Made by a program: the position numbers and the translations under genes. This document shows positions 30,492 to 39,056 of a stretch of DNA of 64,000 bases, one piece after another. The notes under the pieces are model-generated. The model did no database searches. It saw only the letters and a program-made list of their open reading frames with translations, and was not told the DNA's origin. The DNA comes from Iodobacter sp. (GTDB lineage: Bacteria; Pseudomonadota; Gammaproteobacteria; Burkholderiales; Chitinibacteraceae): positions 26,015-90,014 of the forward strand of contig NZ_JANXSO010000037.1 in NCBI RefSeq assembly GCF_025352645.1, read 5' to 3'. How positions within the stretch are numbered: the stretch's first letter is position 1; each line of letters begins with the position of its first letter.

Positions 30492-32030
30492 ATGAACCGG
30501 AAGCTATTAGCATTAATGCTGTGCGGCTTATTTGCCGCCTCTACCGCTGAAGCGGCACCAAAAAAAGTCTGGATTACGCTAGGTGATGCGGCCTTCTTAC
30601 AGCTGCAAAAGTTAGCCCCTGCCACCATTGCCAAAGAAAGCAAGGCGCTGCTGGCTAATGAGGGCTTAATCGCTGCAGAGCGCGTGCATCTGGTGGAGGT
30701 GGATGAGCAGCAGCTGCTGGGTTTATCGGCGGCGGTACACCATGAGCTGCATCGCTGCGGTGGTTTTATGTTTCACAGTAGCGAGGCGGCAGGGCGGCAG
30801 GCTTTGCAGGCCCCAGTTACTTTGCTCGCGACTCTTCGGCCTTCTTATGTGCTGGATAACCAGTCGGTGGTAAATGCACTGCTACCCCAAATGCAAGACA
30901 GTAATATCGCGCAAACCATTGTTGATATGTCGGCCTTTGCTAATCGCTACTACACCACCAATAACGGTGTGAATGCCTCTAACTGGCTCAAAACGCGCTG
31001 GCAGCAAATGAGTGCAGGGCGCAGTGATATCAGCGTGGAGCAATTTAGTCATGCAGGCTGGCCGCAAAAGTCGGTGATTCTGACGATTAAAGGCACGGAT
31101 AATGCCAGTGAAGTAGTGGTGCTGGGCGGCCATCTGGATTCTATCAATGGCCAAGGCACCACAGAAAACACCCGTGCGCCTGGGGCGGATGATGATGCAT
31201 CGGGCATTGCCAGCTTAAGCGAGGCGCTGCGGGTGATTGTGGCGAGTGGCTATAAACCCCGTCGCACCATTAAGATAATGGGCTACGCGGCAGAAGAGGT
31301 GGGTTTACGTGGCTCGCAAGAGATTGCCAAAAGCTTTAAAGCCGCCAATGTGAATGTGGTTGGGGTGATGCAGCTGGACATGACCAATTACAAAGGCTCA
31401 GATAAAGATATCTATCTGTATACCGATTACACCGACAATGCCCAGAATCAGTTTGTGGCTAATTTGCTGACTACTTATCTGCCAAGCGTGCAAATTGGCT
31501 ACGATAAATGCGGCTATGCTTGCTCAGATCATGCTTCATGGAGTGGGCAAGGTTATTTTGCGTCAATGCCTTTTGAATCCTCATTTACCCAAGATAATCC
31601 CTATATTCATACCGCCAACGATACCTATGCCAATAGCGGCAATCAGGCGCAGCACGCGCTGAAATTCTCTAAAATGGCGCTGGCCTTTATGGTTGAGCTA
31701 GGTAGCGATGGCCCCGCTGGCCCAGGGCCGGTGGATAAGGTAGAGAATTTCTCTGGCAAGCTAGCGCTGGGGCAACAGCAAAGCTATGGCCCATTTAAAG
31801 TGGCGGCAGGGGGGCGTGTGAGTGTGGTGTTGGCTGGAACCGGCGATGCAGATTTATACCTGCGCAAAGGTAGCGCCCCAAGCACCACCGTTTTTGATTG
31901 CAAATCCGATGGCCCCAATAGCACAGAAAATTGCGCACTTAATATCAGTGCCAATGCTGATGTTTACTTGCTGCTTAATGGCTATGCTGCCGCGAATTAC
32001 ACCTTAAAGGTCACTTATCGCGCGCAGTAA
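30492..32030 (+). CDS. M28 secreted aminopeptidase with PPC domain
   Basis: A 512-residue two-zinc exopeptidase resembling the Vibrio proteolyticus leucine aminopeptidase. A signal peptide ends near ASTAEA. After a propeptide, the M28 domain has H214 in GGHLDS, the bridging D233 in GADDDASG, and E268-E269 in YAAEEVGLRGSQ as catalytic base and zinc ligand. Later ligands lie in QLDMTNYKG and in the PYIHTANDTY segment. A C-terminal PPC domain (about 415-510, with GTGDADLYLRKG) resembles that of the M4 protease next door. It begins 77 bases after that gene, beyond a terminator, so the two can be expressed separately. ATG 30492 preceded by AAGGA was chosen over GTG 30489. Confidence 0.93.
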   Translation: MNRKLLALMLCGLFAASTAEAAPKKVWITLGDAAFLQLQKLAPATIAKESKALLANEGLIAAERVHLVEVDEQQLLGLSAAVHHELHRCGGFMFHSSEAAGRQALQAPVTLLATLRPSYVLDNQSVVNALLPQMQDSNIAQTIVDMSAFANRYYTTNNGVNASNWLKTRWQQMSAGRSDISVEQFSHAGWPQKSVILTIKGTDNASEVVVLGGHLDSINGQGTTENTRAPGADDDASGIASLSEALRVIVASGYKPRRTIKIMGYAAEEVGLRGSQEIAKSFKAANVNVVGVMQLDMTNYKGSDKDIYLYTDYTDNAQNQFVANLLTTYLPSVQIGYDKCGYACSDHASWSGQGYFASMPFESSFTQDNPYIHTANDTYANSGNQAQHALKFSKMALAFMVELGSDGPAGPGPVDKVENFSGKLALGQQQSYGPFKVAAGGRVSVVLAGTGDADLYLRKGSAPSTTVFDCKSDGPNSTENCALNISANADVYLLLNGYAAANYTLKVTYRAQ

Positions 32031-32049
32031 ATATGGTTTAGCTAAAAAA

Positions 32050-32082
32050 ATGCCGCTCAGAGCTGAACTGAGCGGTATTTTT
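32050..32082. terminator. Terminator between convergent M28 and glnB genes
   Basis: TGCCGCTCAG and CTGAGCGGTA form a stem with T-rich sequence on the right and A-rich sequence on the left, so it can serve both strands. Confidence 0.85.
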
Positions 32083-32098
32083 GTGTTTAGTGCGAGGG

Positions 32099-32452
<354 letters not shown>

Positions 32453-32473
32453 CTATCGGTGGGTCGCTGCCAG

Positions 32474-32479
32474 ATTATA
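32474..32479 (-). promoter_or_regulatory. Candidate -10 box for glnB
   Basis: A perfect TATAAT reads on minus, 37 bases upstream of the glnB ATG. No good -35 hexamer is visible at standard spacing. Confidence 0.4.
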
Positions 32480-32490
32480 GAGCGGCTCGT

Positions 32491-33210
32491 TTATACGCCT
32501 AGCTTGAGTTCACGTTGCTCACCGTTCAACGGCATGCGATCGAGCAGCGGGGCAAATAGGCTTTCTTTGCCACTGGCGGGTTTGAGTAGCAATGCGCCTT
32601 GGGGGCCACGCTGCGGGTCGATGTTACCTTGCCCATGAATGGCGAGGAGTGGGTTTGCCTGTGAAGAGATATTCCAGTCTAGATTAGGCTGTAGTTTTAT
32701 TTGGTAGCTACCAAAAGGATTGGCTTGTGGTGTGACTAAGGAGCTGGCATTTTGCCAAGCAATGCCGATTTCACCCGACTGCTTTGCTGATATTTTGCTG
32801 GCTTCAATTTCCAGTAGGCCAGCCAGCTGAAAGGGCGCTAGTTTTTTATCTAGGGCAAATAGTGGCGCGGCAGGCAGGGCGATCTTCACGGCTTCTAGGC
32901 GGCTGCCGCCCAGCCCTAGTAAGAGCTGAGCATTGCCGCTATGGCTGCCGTGGTGGGTGGTGAGTTGCCAAGCCAATTGCCCTGTAAGTAGCTTAGCTGG
33001 CTGCCATTGCCAGCGCACTTCGTCGAGTAGTTGTTGGCCGCTAATGCCAAGAGGGGTAAGCCGCCCAGACCAAATGGTGCCTGAGATGCCGCCTATTTGT
33101 AGCGGCGCAGGCACAAACCTTAGTATGAACGCTGCTGGGAACTGCAAAATTAAAAATACAATAAATAGCGGGATGAGGAATTTGCTGCGGTGATAAATAA
33201 ACTGTTTCAT
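32491..33210 (-). CDS. gspN: Type II secretion system protein GspN
   Basis: A 239-residue inner-membrane protein with one N-terminal transmembrane helix (about 10-33, LIPLFIVFLILQFPAAFIL) and a periplasmic domain containing the family pattern GTIWSGRLTPLGISG and the QWQPAKLLTGQLAW segment. GspN is an accessory T2SS component of uncertain function. Its start overlaps the gspM stop by four bases, indicating translational coupling. This is the last gene of a gspL-gspM-gspN set. Confidence 0.85.
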   Translation of the reverse strand: MKQFIYHRSKFLIPLFIVFLILQFPAAFILRFVPAPLQIGGISGTIWSGRLTPLGISGQQLLDEVRWQWQPAKLLTGQLAWQLTTHHGSHSGNAQLLLGLGGSRLEAVKIALPAAPLFALDKKLAPFQLAGLLEIEASKISAKQSGEIGIAWQNASSLVTPQANPFGSYQIKLQPNLDWNISSQANPLLAIHGQGNIDPQRGPQGALLLKPASGKESLFAPLLDRMPLNGEQRELKLGV

Positions 33211-33674
33211 TGGCGTTCTACCGTGGCCGTGAGTTGCACTAAGCCGTTATGCGTTGTTCCGCTGATGTTGAGTGCATGAATGCGCGAGCCTGTTTCATTA
33301 CGCAGAGCGGCCAGTAAAGGTAGGGCATCGGCAAAGCGAATTTGTGCAATTTTAATTTGTAATTTATCTGCGGATAGCGCTTGGATATCAGCGCTGGTGT
33401 TTTTAGCATCTAGGCTGGCTTGTACACTGGCGCGTAAATCCCCGCTACGGCTGGGCCCTGCAGGCGTGGCTTTGATGGCAGATAGTTGTCTTTGTAGCTC
33501 GGCCAGTTGCAGTTGCATTTGCGGAACTTGTCGGCTTAGTAATGCTCGAGATGTGCTAATTGGCTGCCAAATACCTGCGTAGAGAATGGCAAAAGCAGCA
33601 AAGCCCGCGCAAGCACTGAGGTAAATGCGCTCGCGTGGGTTTCTTTGTTGCCAGAATTCTTTAAATTTATTCAT
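33207..33674 (-). CDS. gspM: Type II secretion system protein GspM
   Basis: A 155-residue bitopic protein with a short cytoplasmic start (KEFWQQRNPRERIYL), one transmembrane helix (about 20-40) and a periplasmic ferredoxin-like domain. This is the standard GspM plan; it partners GspL in the inner-membrane platform of the secretion machine. It starts seven bases after gspL and overlaps gspN by four bases. Confidence 0.87.
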   Translation of the reverse strand: MNKFKEFWQQRNPRERIYLSACAGFAAFAILYAGIWQPISTSRALLSRQVPQMQLQLAELQRQLSAIKATPAGPSRSGDLRASVQASLDAKNTSADIQALSADKLQIKIAQIRFADALPLLAALRNETGSRIHALNISGTTHNGLVQLTATVERQ

Positions 33675-33681
33675 TTAATGC

Positions 33682-34740
33682 TCATTTTGCTGCTTGGGTG
33701 TGAATAAGAATTTTCATTCGCCCCGTTGAGGCGGGCTGGGTTTCGGCAAAGAGCCCCGCGTTCTTGAGCTGCGTTTGCAGGCTGCTTGCTTGTGAATCGG
33801 GTAGCTGCATACTGAGCTGCCCATTGGCGTAGTCCAGCTGCTCCAGCTGCAAGCCATTGCCCGCAATGCTGGCTACTTTTAGTAGTAGATCTAGGCTATC
33901 ACCATTACTACTGGCGCTTAGGCCACCGCGTTCGCGTAATTTGCTTTGGATTTGCAGTACGGGGTCAAACACGGGCTCGCCAGGAAAAGCGGCGGCGTAG
34001 GTTTGGCGCATCTCACGTTGCAAGGCGGTTTTAGTGCTGCGTAATTGCCACCAATCGCCCATTTGCCCTAGTAGAATAGCCGCAAAAATACTGGCAAGCA
34101 GGAGTGCGGGTGTTCGGAGGATTTTCCAATCAAAGCGCCATTGGCTGCGCTGCGCAAAATCACCTTGCAGCAGGTTCGTGCTTGGGGCTGCATTGCGGAT
34201 TAAATCCGCTAAGGCCAAGTCTTGGTAAGGTGCATCGCCAATCAACGCTTCTATAATGCTGGCATCGTCAAAATGGCTGTACTGCCCTTCAGAAGTCCGT
34301 AGCAATCCCGCTTGGCCATCCCGAACCACATAGCAATCTGTACCCTCGGGGAGTAAGTCATAAAGGCTCCATACCGCGCTGGGGGTGAGTTGATGTTCGC
34401 TCAGTTGGGCTAGGTAAGCTTCTAGCCATTGACGCTCTACGGCAATCACTTTGTTGCTGCTGTCTGATAGGCCAAAGTGGAGCGTGGCCGCAGGGCTAAG
34501 TAAGCGATCCTCTAATAGGTGGGGTAATAGTTTGAGTCGCTTGGCTAAAGATTGCTTGGGTAACTCAGCAATATATATATTGCTGAGCGCCGCAGGAATA
34601 ATTAGCTCAATGCGTTGGGCCAGGGGAAGCGCGCTAAGGGGAGCAGAGCCAGATGCTTGGTCTGCAAACCAGCGGACTTCATTTATTGCCAGATCGCTGG
34701 CAGGAAGAATGCGTAGGAGTGTGTATGTATGATCGTTCAC
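33682..34740 (-). CDS. gspL: Type II secretion system protein GspL
   Basis: A 352-residue inner-membrane protein. The cytoplasmic actin-like domain (1 to about 205) binds the GspE ATPase. It is followed by one transmembrane helix (about 215-232, RTPALLLASIFAAILLGQMG) and a periplasmic domain that pairs with GspM. Order and spacing with gspM and gspN support the call. The rest of the gsp genes are not in this window; upstream lies an unrelated tRNA gene. It begins the operon, so a promoter should lie in 34741-34900. Confidence 0.87.
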   Translation of the reverse strand: MNDHTYTLLRILPASDLAINEVRWFADQASGSAPLSALPLAQRIELIIPAALSNIYIAELPKQSLAKRLKLLPHLLEDRLLSPAATLHFGLSDSSNKVIAVERQWLEAYLAQLSEHQLTPSAVWSLYDLLPEGTDCYVVRDGQAGLLRTSEGQYSHFDDASIIEALIGDAPYQDLALADLIRNAAPSTNLLQGDFAQRSQWRFDWKILRTPALLLASIFAAILLGQMGDWWQLRSTKTALQREMRQTYAAAFPGEPVFDPVLQIQSKLRERGGLSASSNGDSLDLLLKVASIAGNGLQLEQLDYANGQLSMQLPDSQASSLQTQLKNAGLFAETQPASTGRMKILIHTQAAK

Positions 34741-34902
34741 GGGCGCAGTGACGTAAGAGTATATAAGGGGAAAATCTGTGCGGAGTATGACATAAACTTT
34801 TTATCGGCTGTGTAGATTGCGATTATCTTACTGATATATTAAACAAAATCGTGTTTGCGATGCCGCCTACAAAAGTATTTTGAAATATTTTACAAATAAG
34901 GC

Positions 34903-34931
34903 TTGGCAAAGTGAAACTCTTCAACTAGAAT
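34903..34931 (+). promoter_or_regulatory. Sigma-70 type promoter for tRNA-Leu
   Basis: TTGGCA (34903-34908) and TAGAAT (34926-34931) are separated by exactly 17 bases, giving a start about 35 bases before the tRNA. Confidence 0.8.
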
Positions 34932-34971
34932 GCGGGTCTTCCTTCGGTGCACAACGCAACGAAGTGAAGTG

Positions 34972-35056
34972 GGGGGGTTGGCGGAATTGGTAGACGCACT
35001 GGATTTAGGTTCCAGCGCCGTAAGGTGTAAGAGTTCGAGTCTCTTATCCCCCACCA
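34972..35056 (+). tRNA. tRNA-Leu (anticodon TAG)
   Basis: An 85-base class II tRNA. The seven-base acceptor stem GGGGGGT pairs with ATCCCCC. The sequence TGGCGGAATTGGTAGACGC forms the D region, TTTAGGT is the anticodon loop, and there is a short variable arm. TTCGAGT is the T loop. The CCA end is encoded. Reads CUA and related leucine codons. Confidence 0.97.
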
Positions 35057-35065
35057 AATATTCTG

Positions 35066-35101
35066 AAAAGGCCGCAAGAGCAATGCTCTTGCGGCCTTTT
35101 T
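35066..35101 (+). terminator. Rho-independent terminator after tRNA-Leu
   Basis: AAAAGGCCGCAAGAGC and GCTCTTGCGGCCTTTT form a long stem with an AAT loop and trailing Ts, starting ten bases after the tRNA. Confidence 0.95.
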
Positions 35102-35476
35102 CATGTTTGCTATTTTTTTGAGCTTGGTTTTGTGGTTTAAAGTAGCTCGATTTTTTCTTATTTATTACTCTCTCTCTATTGCGGCTGATTGCGCGGCTGA
35201 AGCCTTATCGCCGCTATGTTTGCCGCTGCCTTGCTGCTGGTTAATAATTCTGTTTGGATTTGCGCCCTGATGTGCGCTAAACTTACCGACTTTGTTGGTA
35301 AATCGCGGTGAATGCTGCGCGTAAAGTTGAGGTTTTCACCTTTTCCAATGGGTGAAAACCTTAAAGCTTTTGGCTGTTACGGCCTTGGCGTAGTGTTTTT
35401 TGCAGATGAGCTGGCTTTATCCCCTATTTATTAAGATGCGTGTACGCGCGTTGATCCCCCATAGGAATGGTTTGAA
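35102..35476. other. Intergenic region upstream of tig, with a perfect inverted repeat
   Basis: No gene in 375 bases. GGTTTTCACC (35331-35340) and GGTGAAAACC (35351-35360) are perfect 10-base arms with a 10-base loop, about 115 bases before the tig start. It could be an operator, an attenuator or the terminator of an unseen transcript. The tig promoter must lie here. Confidence 0.6.
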
Positions 35477-36784
35477 ATGCAAGTACAACTAGAAACCCTG
35501 AATCAACTCGAACGTCGCCTGTCTATTTCTGTGCCACGCTCAGAAATTACTGAACAAGTTAACGCGCGTTTGAAGCACGTAGCAAAGACTGCAAGAATTG
35601 CAGGTTTCCGCCCAGGTAAGGCTCCGATGAAAATCGTTGCGCAAAACTATGGCTTTCGCATCCAAGAAGAAGTATTGGGTGAAACGGTTGAGGCAAGTTT
35701 TGGCCAAGCGGTTCAAGAGCAAAAACTGCGCGTAGCGGGCTACCCACGTTTCGAGCCAAAAGATGTGGCAGAAGAAACTGGCGATTTCCAATTTGCAGCT
35801 ACATTTGAAGTCTATCCAGAAGTGGTGATTGGCGATTTGGCTGCGGCGCAAATTGAAAAGCCAGTCTTGGATTTATCTGATGCCGAAGTAGAAAAAACCG
35901 TTGATATCCTGCGTCGCCAGCGTACTCGCTTTGAGCGTGTAGAGCGTGCAGCGGCTGATGGCGATCGCGTGATCGTTGACTTTAAAGGCTCGATCGACGG
36001 CGTATTGTTTGATGGCGGCTCTGCTGAAAACCACGCTTTCTTGCTGGGCAAGGGTCAAATGTTGCCAGGCTTTGAAGCCGGCGTGATTGGCATGAAAGAA
36101 GACGAAACCAAATCGGTGAGCGTTGATTTCCCTGCTGACTATCATGGTGCAGATGTAGCAGGTAAGACTGCTGTATTCGAAATCACCGTTAAAAACGTAG
36201 CGGCTGCAATCTTGCCAGAAGTTGACGCAGAATTTGCGAAAAGCCTCGGTATCGTCGATGGTGATGTAGAGAAAATGCGTGCTGAAGTCCGTGGCAATCT
36301 GGAGCGCGAAGTACGCTTCCGTCTGAAAGCCCGCGCTAAAGAAAACGTCATGACGGCGCTGATTGCTGCTGCGCCGACTGATTTGCCTAAGGCTTTAGTG
36401 CAGTTAGAAATCGGTCGTTTGGCTGAAGGCGCGCTGGCGGACTTGAAAGCACGTGGTATCGACCCAAAGTATGTTCCGTTCTCGCCAGAAATGTTTGAAG
36501 CGCAAGCTCAGCGCCGTGTTCACCTTGGTTTAGCTTTGGCTGAACTGGTGAAAGGCAATGCGCTAGAAGCTAAGCTAGAACAAGTGAAGGCTGTAGTTGA
36601 AGACTTGGCACAAAATTACGAAGATCCAAGCGAAGTAGTGGCTTGGTACTTTGAAGACCGCGAACGTCTAGCTGGCCCAGAATCAATGGCATTGGAAGAC
36701 AATGTGGTTGAGTTTGTATTGGCTAAGGCGCAAGTAACCGAAAAAGGCATGTCCTTTGAAGAATTGATGGGCCAACAAGGCTAA
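35477..36784 (+). CDS. tig: Trigger factor
   Basis: A ribosome-bound chaperone and peptidyl-prolyl isomerase that meets nascent chains at the exit tunnel. The 435-residue protein has the ribosome-docking signature GFRPGKAP at 43-50, an FKBP-type domain at about 155-245 (DRVIVDFKGSIDGVLFDGG and MLPGFEAGVIGM), and the C-terminal substrate-cradling domain. Gene order tig-clpP-clpX-lon is conserved in many Proteobacteria. It ends before a clear hairpin terminator. Confidence 0.97.
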   Translation: MQVQLETLNQLERRLSISVPRSEITEQVNARLKHVAKTARIAGFRPGKAPMKIVAQNYGFRIQEEVLGETVEASFGQAVQEQKLRVAGYPRFEPKDVAEETGDFQFAATFEVYPEVVIGDLAAAQIEKPVLDLSDAEVEKTVDILRRQRTRFERVERAAADGDRVIVDFKGSIDGVLFDGGSAENHAFLLGKGQMLPGFEAGVIGMKEDETKSVSVDFPADYHGADVAGKTAVFEITVKNVAAAILPEVDAEFAKSLGIVDGDVEKMRAEVRGNLEREVRFRLKARAKENVMTALIAAAPTDLPKALVQLEIGRLAEGALADLKARGIDPKYVPFSPEMFEAQAQRRVHLGLALAELVKGNALEAKLEQVKAVVEDLAQNYEDPSEVVAWYFEDRERLAGPESMALEDNVVEFVLAKAQVTEKGMSFEELMGQQG

Positions 36785-36808
36785 TCAATCTCGGCAAATG
36801 AGGTGCTA

Positions 36809-36843
36809 CGATAAAGTGCCATCAAGGTGGCACTTTATCGTTT
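36809..36843 (+). terminator. Terminator between tig and clpP
   Basis: CGATAAAGTGCCA and TGGCACTTTATCG form a perfect 13-base stem followed by only three Ts, so termination may be partial. Confidence 0.75.
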
Positions 36844-36869
36844 AAATGACCCTATGGGATCTATTGATG

Positions 36870-36881
36870 TGTTTGCAAACA
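36870..36881. promoter_or_regulatory. 12-base palindrome upstream of clpP
   Basis: TGTTTGCAAACA is a perfect dyad 37 bases before the clpP start codon, in the likely promoter region. Which protein binds it is unknown. Confidence 0.4.
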
Positions 36882-36917
36882 AACAGTCAGTTGAGCCTTT
36901 ATTTCTGAGAGAAAAAG

Positions 36918-37550
36918 ATGTCAAGACAAGAATTTGACCCACAAAATCTGGGGTATATCCCAATGGTCGTTGAGCAAAGCGGCCGTGGCGAGCGCTCTTA
37001 CGATATCTATTCGCGTCTATTAAAAGAGCGTGTTATTTTCTTGGTTGGCCCCGTTAACGATCAAAGCGCAAATCTGATTATTGCGCAGATGTTGTTTTTA
37101 GAGTCCGAAAATCCAGATAAAGATATTCACTTGTATATCAACTCGCCTGGTGGCTCTGTGACCGCAGGTTTGGCGATTTACGACACAATGAATTTTATTA
37201 AGCCTGACGTATCCACCATGTGTGTGGGTATGGCGGCAAGTATGGGTGCATTCTTGTTATCAAGTGGCGCCAAGGGTAAGCGTTATGCGCTACCTAATTC
37301 ACGCATTATGATTCATCAGCCTTTGATTGGCGGCCTTTCTGGCCAGGCTTCTGATGTTGAAATTCATGCGCGTGAATTAATTAAAACCAAGCGTTCTTTA
37401 AATGAAATGCTGGCGAAGCATACCGGTCAAAGTATCGAAGCCGTAGAGCGCGATACCGATCGTGATAATTTCATGAGTGCTGCAGAATCAAAAGACTACG
37501 GTTTGATTGATGATGTATTGCAGTCTCGTAGCGTGGCCGCAGCTAAATAA
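36918..37550 (+). CDS. clpP: ATP-dependent Clp protease proteolytic subunit ClpP
   Basis: The tetradecameric serine peptidase that degrades proteins fed by ClpX or ClpA. The 210-residue protein has catalytic S108 in GMAASMG, H133 in RIMIHQP and D183 in the RDTDRDNF segment. The short N-terminal propeptide is expected to be self-cleaved. It is 83 bases ahead of clpX, with a hairpin between them that could lower clpX expression. Confidence 0.98.
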   Translation: MSRQEFDPQNLGYIPMVVEQSGRGERSYDIYSRLLKERVIFLVGPVNDQSANLIIAQMLFLESENPDKDIHLYINSPGGSVTAGLAIYDTMNFIKPDVSTMCVGMAASMGAFLLSSGAKGKRYALPNSRIMIHQPLIGGLSGQASDVEIHARELIKTKRSLNEMLAKHTGQSIEAVERDTDRDNFMSAAESKDYGLIDDVLQSRSVAAAK

Positions 37551-37572
37551 GGCTGTGCCGATCGTGACAATG

Positions 37573-37597
37573 CCGCCAGCGAGCCTGGCGGTTTTTT
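37573..37597 (+). terminator. Hairpin terminator between clpP and clpX
   Basis: CCGCCAG and CTGGCGG form a 7-base stem followed by TTTTTT. Read-through is likely because clpX follows closely. Confidence 0.8.
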
Positions 37598-37632
37598 ATT
37601 CTAGGGCCCGTTGTTGGGGTGTAGGTTAGGCG

Positions 37633-38889
37633 ATGTCAGAAAAACTCCTTTATTGTTCTTTTTGCGGTAAAAGCCAGCACGAAGTGGTTAAGCTGATTGC
37701 TGGCCCGCAAGTGTTTATTTGCAACGAATGCATTGAGCTTTGCCGTGATGTATTAAAAGACGAAGCTGCGGCGGCGGTGGTTGGTGAGGCAGCGCAGGCG
37801 GGGGAAGGCAAGCGCGTACCTACGCCAGTTGAAATTCGCACCACTCTGGATTCTTATGTGATTGGCCAAGAGCGCGCCAAAAAGATTCTTGCGGTTGCGG
37901 TTTATAACCATTACAAGCGCTTAAGCAGCAATAAGTCTGCAGATAATGATGTGGAATTGGCTAAATCCAATATCTTGCTGATTGGGCCAACAGGCTCAGG
38001 CAAAACATTATTAGCGCAAACCATGGCTAAGCTTTTGGATGTGCCCTTTGTTATTGCCGACGCTACAACACTGACTGAAGCGGGTTATGTGGGTGAAGAC
38101 GTTGAGCACATCATTGCTAAGCTGTTGGCTCAGTGCGATTACGATGTAGAAAAAGCCCAGCGTGGCATTATCTATATCGATGAGATCGATAAAATTGCGC
38201 GTAAATCCGAAAACCCATCGATTACCCGTGATGTATCGGGTGAGGGTGTGCAGCAGGCGTTATTGAAGCTGGTAGAGGGGACGGTTGCATCAGTTCCTCC
38301 ACAAGGCGGCCGTAAGCATCCAAACCAAGATATGCCACAGGTTGATACCACTAATATCTTGTTTATTTGTGGTGGTGCGTTTGAAGGCTTGGATAAAATC
38401 ATCCGCAATCGCTCAGTAAAAAGCGGCATTGGTTTTGGCGCCGAAGTGATGAGCAAGGACGAAAACACCAGTGTTGGCAAAATGCTGCACACGGTAGAGC
38501 CAGATGATTTGATTCGCTTTGGCTTGATTCCTGAGTTTGTGGGCCGCTTACCAGTGACTGCAACGCTGGAAGAGCTGGATGAAGCCGCGCTGGTTTCTAT
38601 TCTGACAGAGCCTAAAAACGCCCTGATTAAACAGTATCAAAAACTGTTTTCTTTGGAAGGTGTTGAGCTGGAAGTCGGAAAAGAAGCCTTGGCATCGATT
38701 GCACACAAGGCGATGGAGCGTAAAATTGGTGCACGTGGCCTGCGCTCGATTGTTGAATCATCCTTGCTAGATATCATGTACGAGCTGCCTTCTATGCAAG
38801 GGGTGAGTCGTGTAGTGGTGGATGAGTCGGTGATTAAAAATGCAACTGCCCCAACGGTTGTATACGCTGATCCTGTTGTGGCTAAGTAA
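37633..38889 (+). CDS. clpX: ATP-dependent Clp protease ATP-binding subunit ClpX
   Basis: An AAA+ unfoldase that delivers substrates to ClpP. The 418-residue protein has a zinc-binding domain with C8, C11, C30 and C33, Walker A GPTGSGKT at 118-125, Walker B in [10 protein letters not shown], and an RLPV pore-proximal region. The IGF-type loop that docks onto ClpP (SGIGFGAEV) is present. Length equals the usual family length. Confidence 0.98.
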   Translation: MSEKLLYCSFCGKSQHEVVKLIAGPQVFICNECIELCRDVLKDEAAAAVVGEAAQAGEGKRVPTPVEIRTTLDSYVIGQERAKKILAVAVYNHYKRLSSNKSADNDVELAKSNILLIGPTGSGKTLLAQTMAKLLDVPFVIADATTLTEAGYVGEDVEHIIAKLLAQCDYDVEKAQRGIIYIDEIDKIARKSENPSITRDVSGEGVQQALLKLVEGTVASVPPQGGRKHPNQDMPQVDTTNILFICGGAFEGLDKIIRNRSVKSGIGFGAEVMSKDENTSVGKMLHTVEPDDLIRFGLIPEFVGRLPVTATLEELDEAALVSILTEPKNALIKQYQKLFSLEGVELEVGKEALASIAHKAMERKIGARGLRSIVESSLLDIMYELPSMQGVSRVVVDESVIKNATAPTVVYADPVVAK

Positions 38890-38896
38890 GACACAG

Positions 38897-38927
38897 AGGC
38901 ACCAGTGACTGTTTGCTGGTGCCTTTA
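38897..38927 (+). terminator. Hairpin after clpX
   Basis: AGGCACCAG and CTGGTGCCT form a perfect 9-base stem with a short T-rich tail. Confidence 0.7.
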
Positions 38928-39056
38928 TGTAGGCAAAAATATATTACTTAAGCTCTGGGCTAAAATTTTCAGCTCAGAGTTACTTCTAGGGCATTGTAAT
39001 TTCTTGCCCAAGCCCCCAGCTCTATGGGGTAAATCCACTTTCGAGGCCCTTTGTTG

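Noticed and set aside
34930..35121. 63-codon rightward frame
   Set aside because: It covers the tRNA-Leu promoter, the tRNA itself and the terminator.
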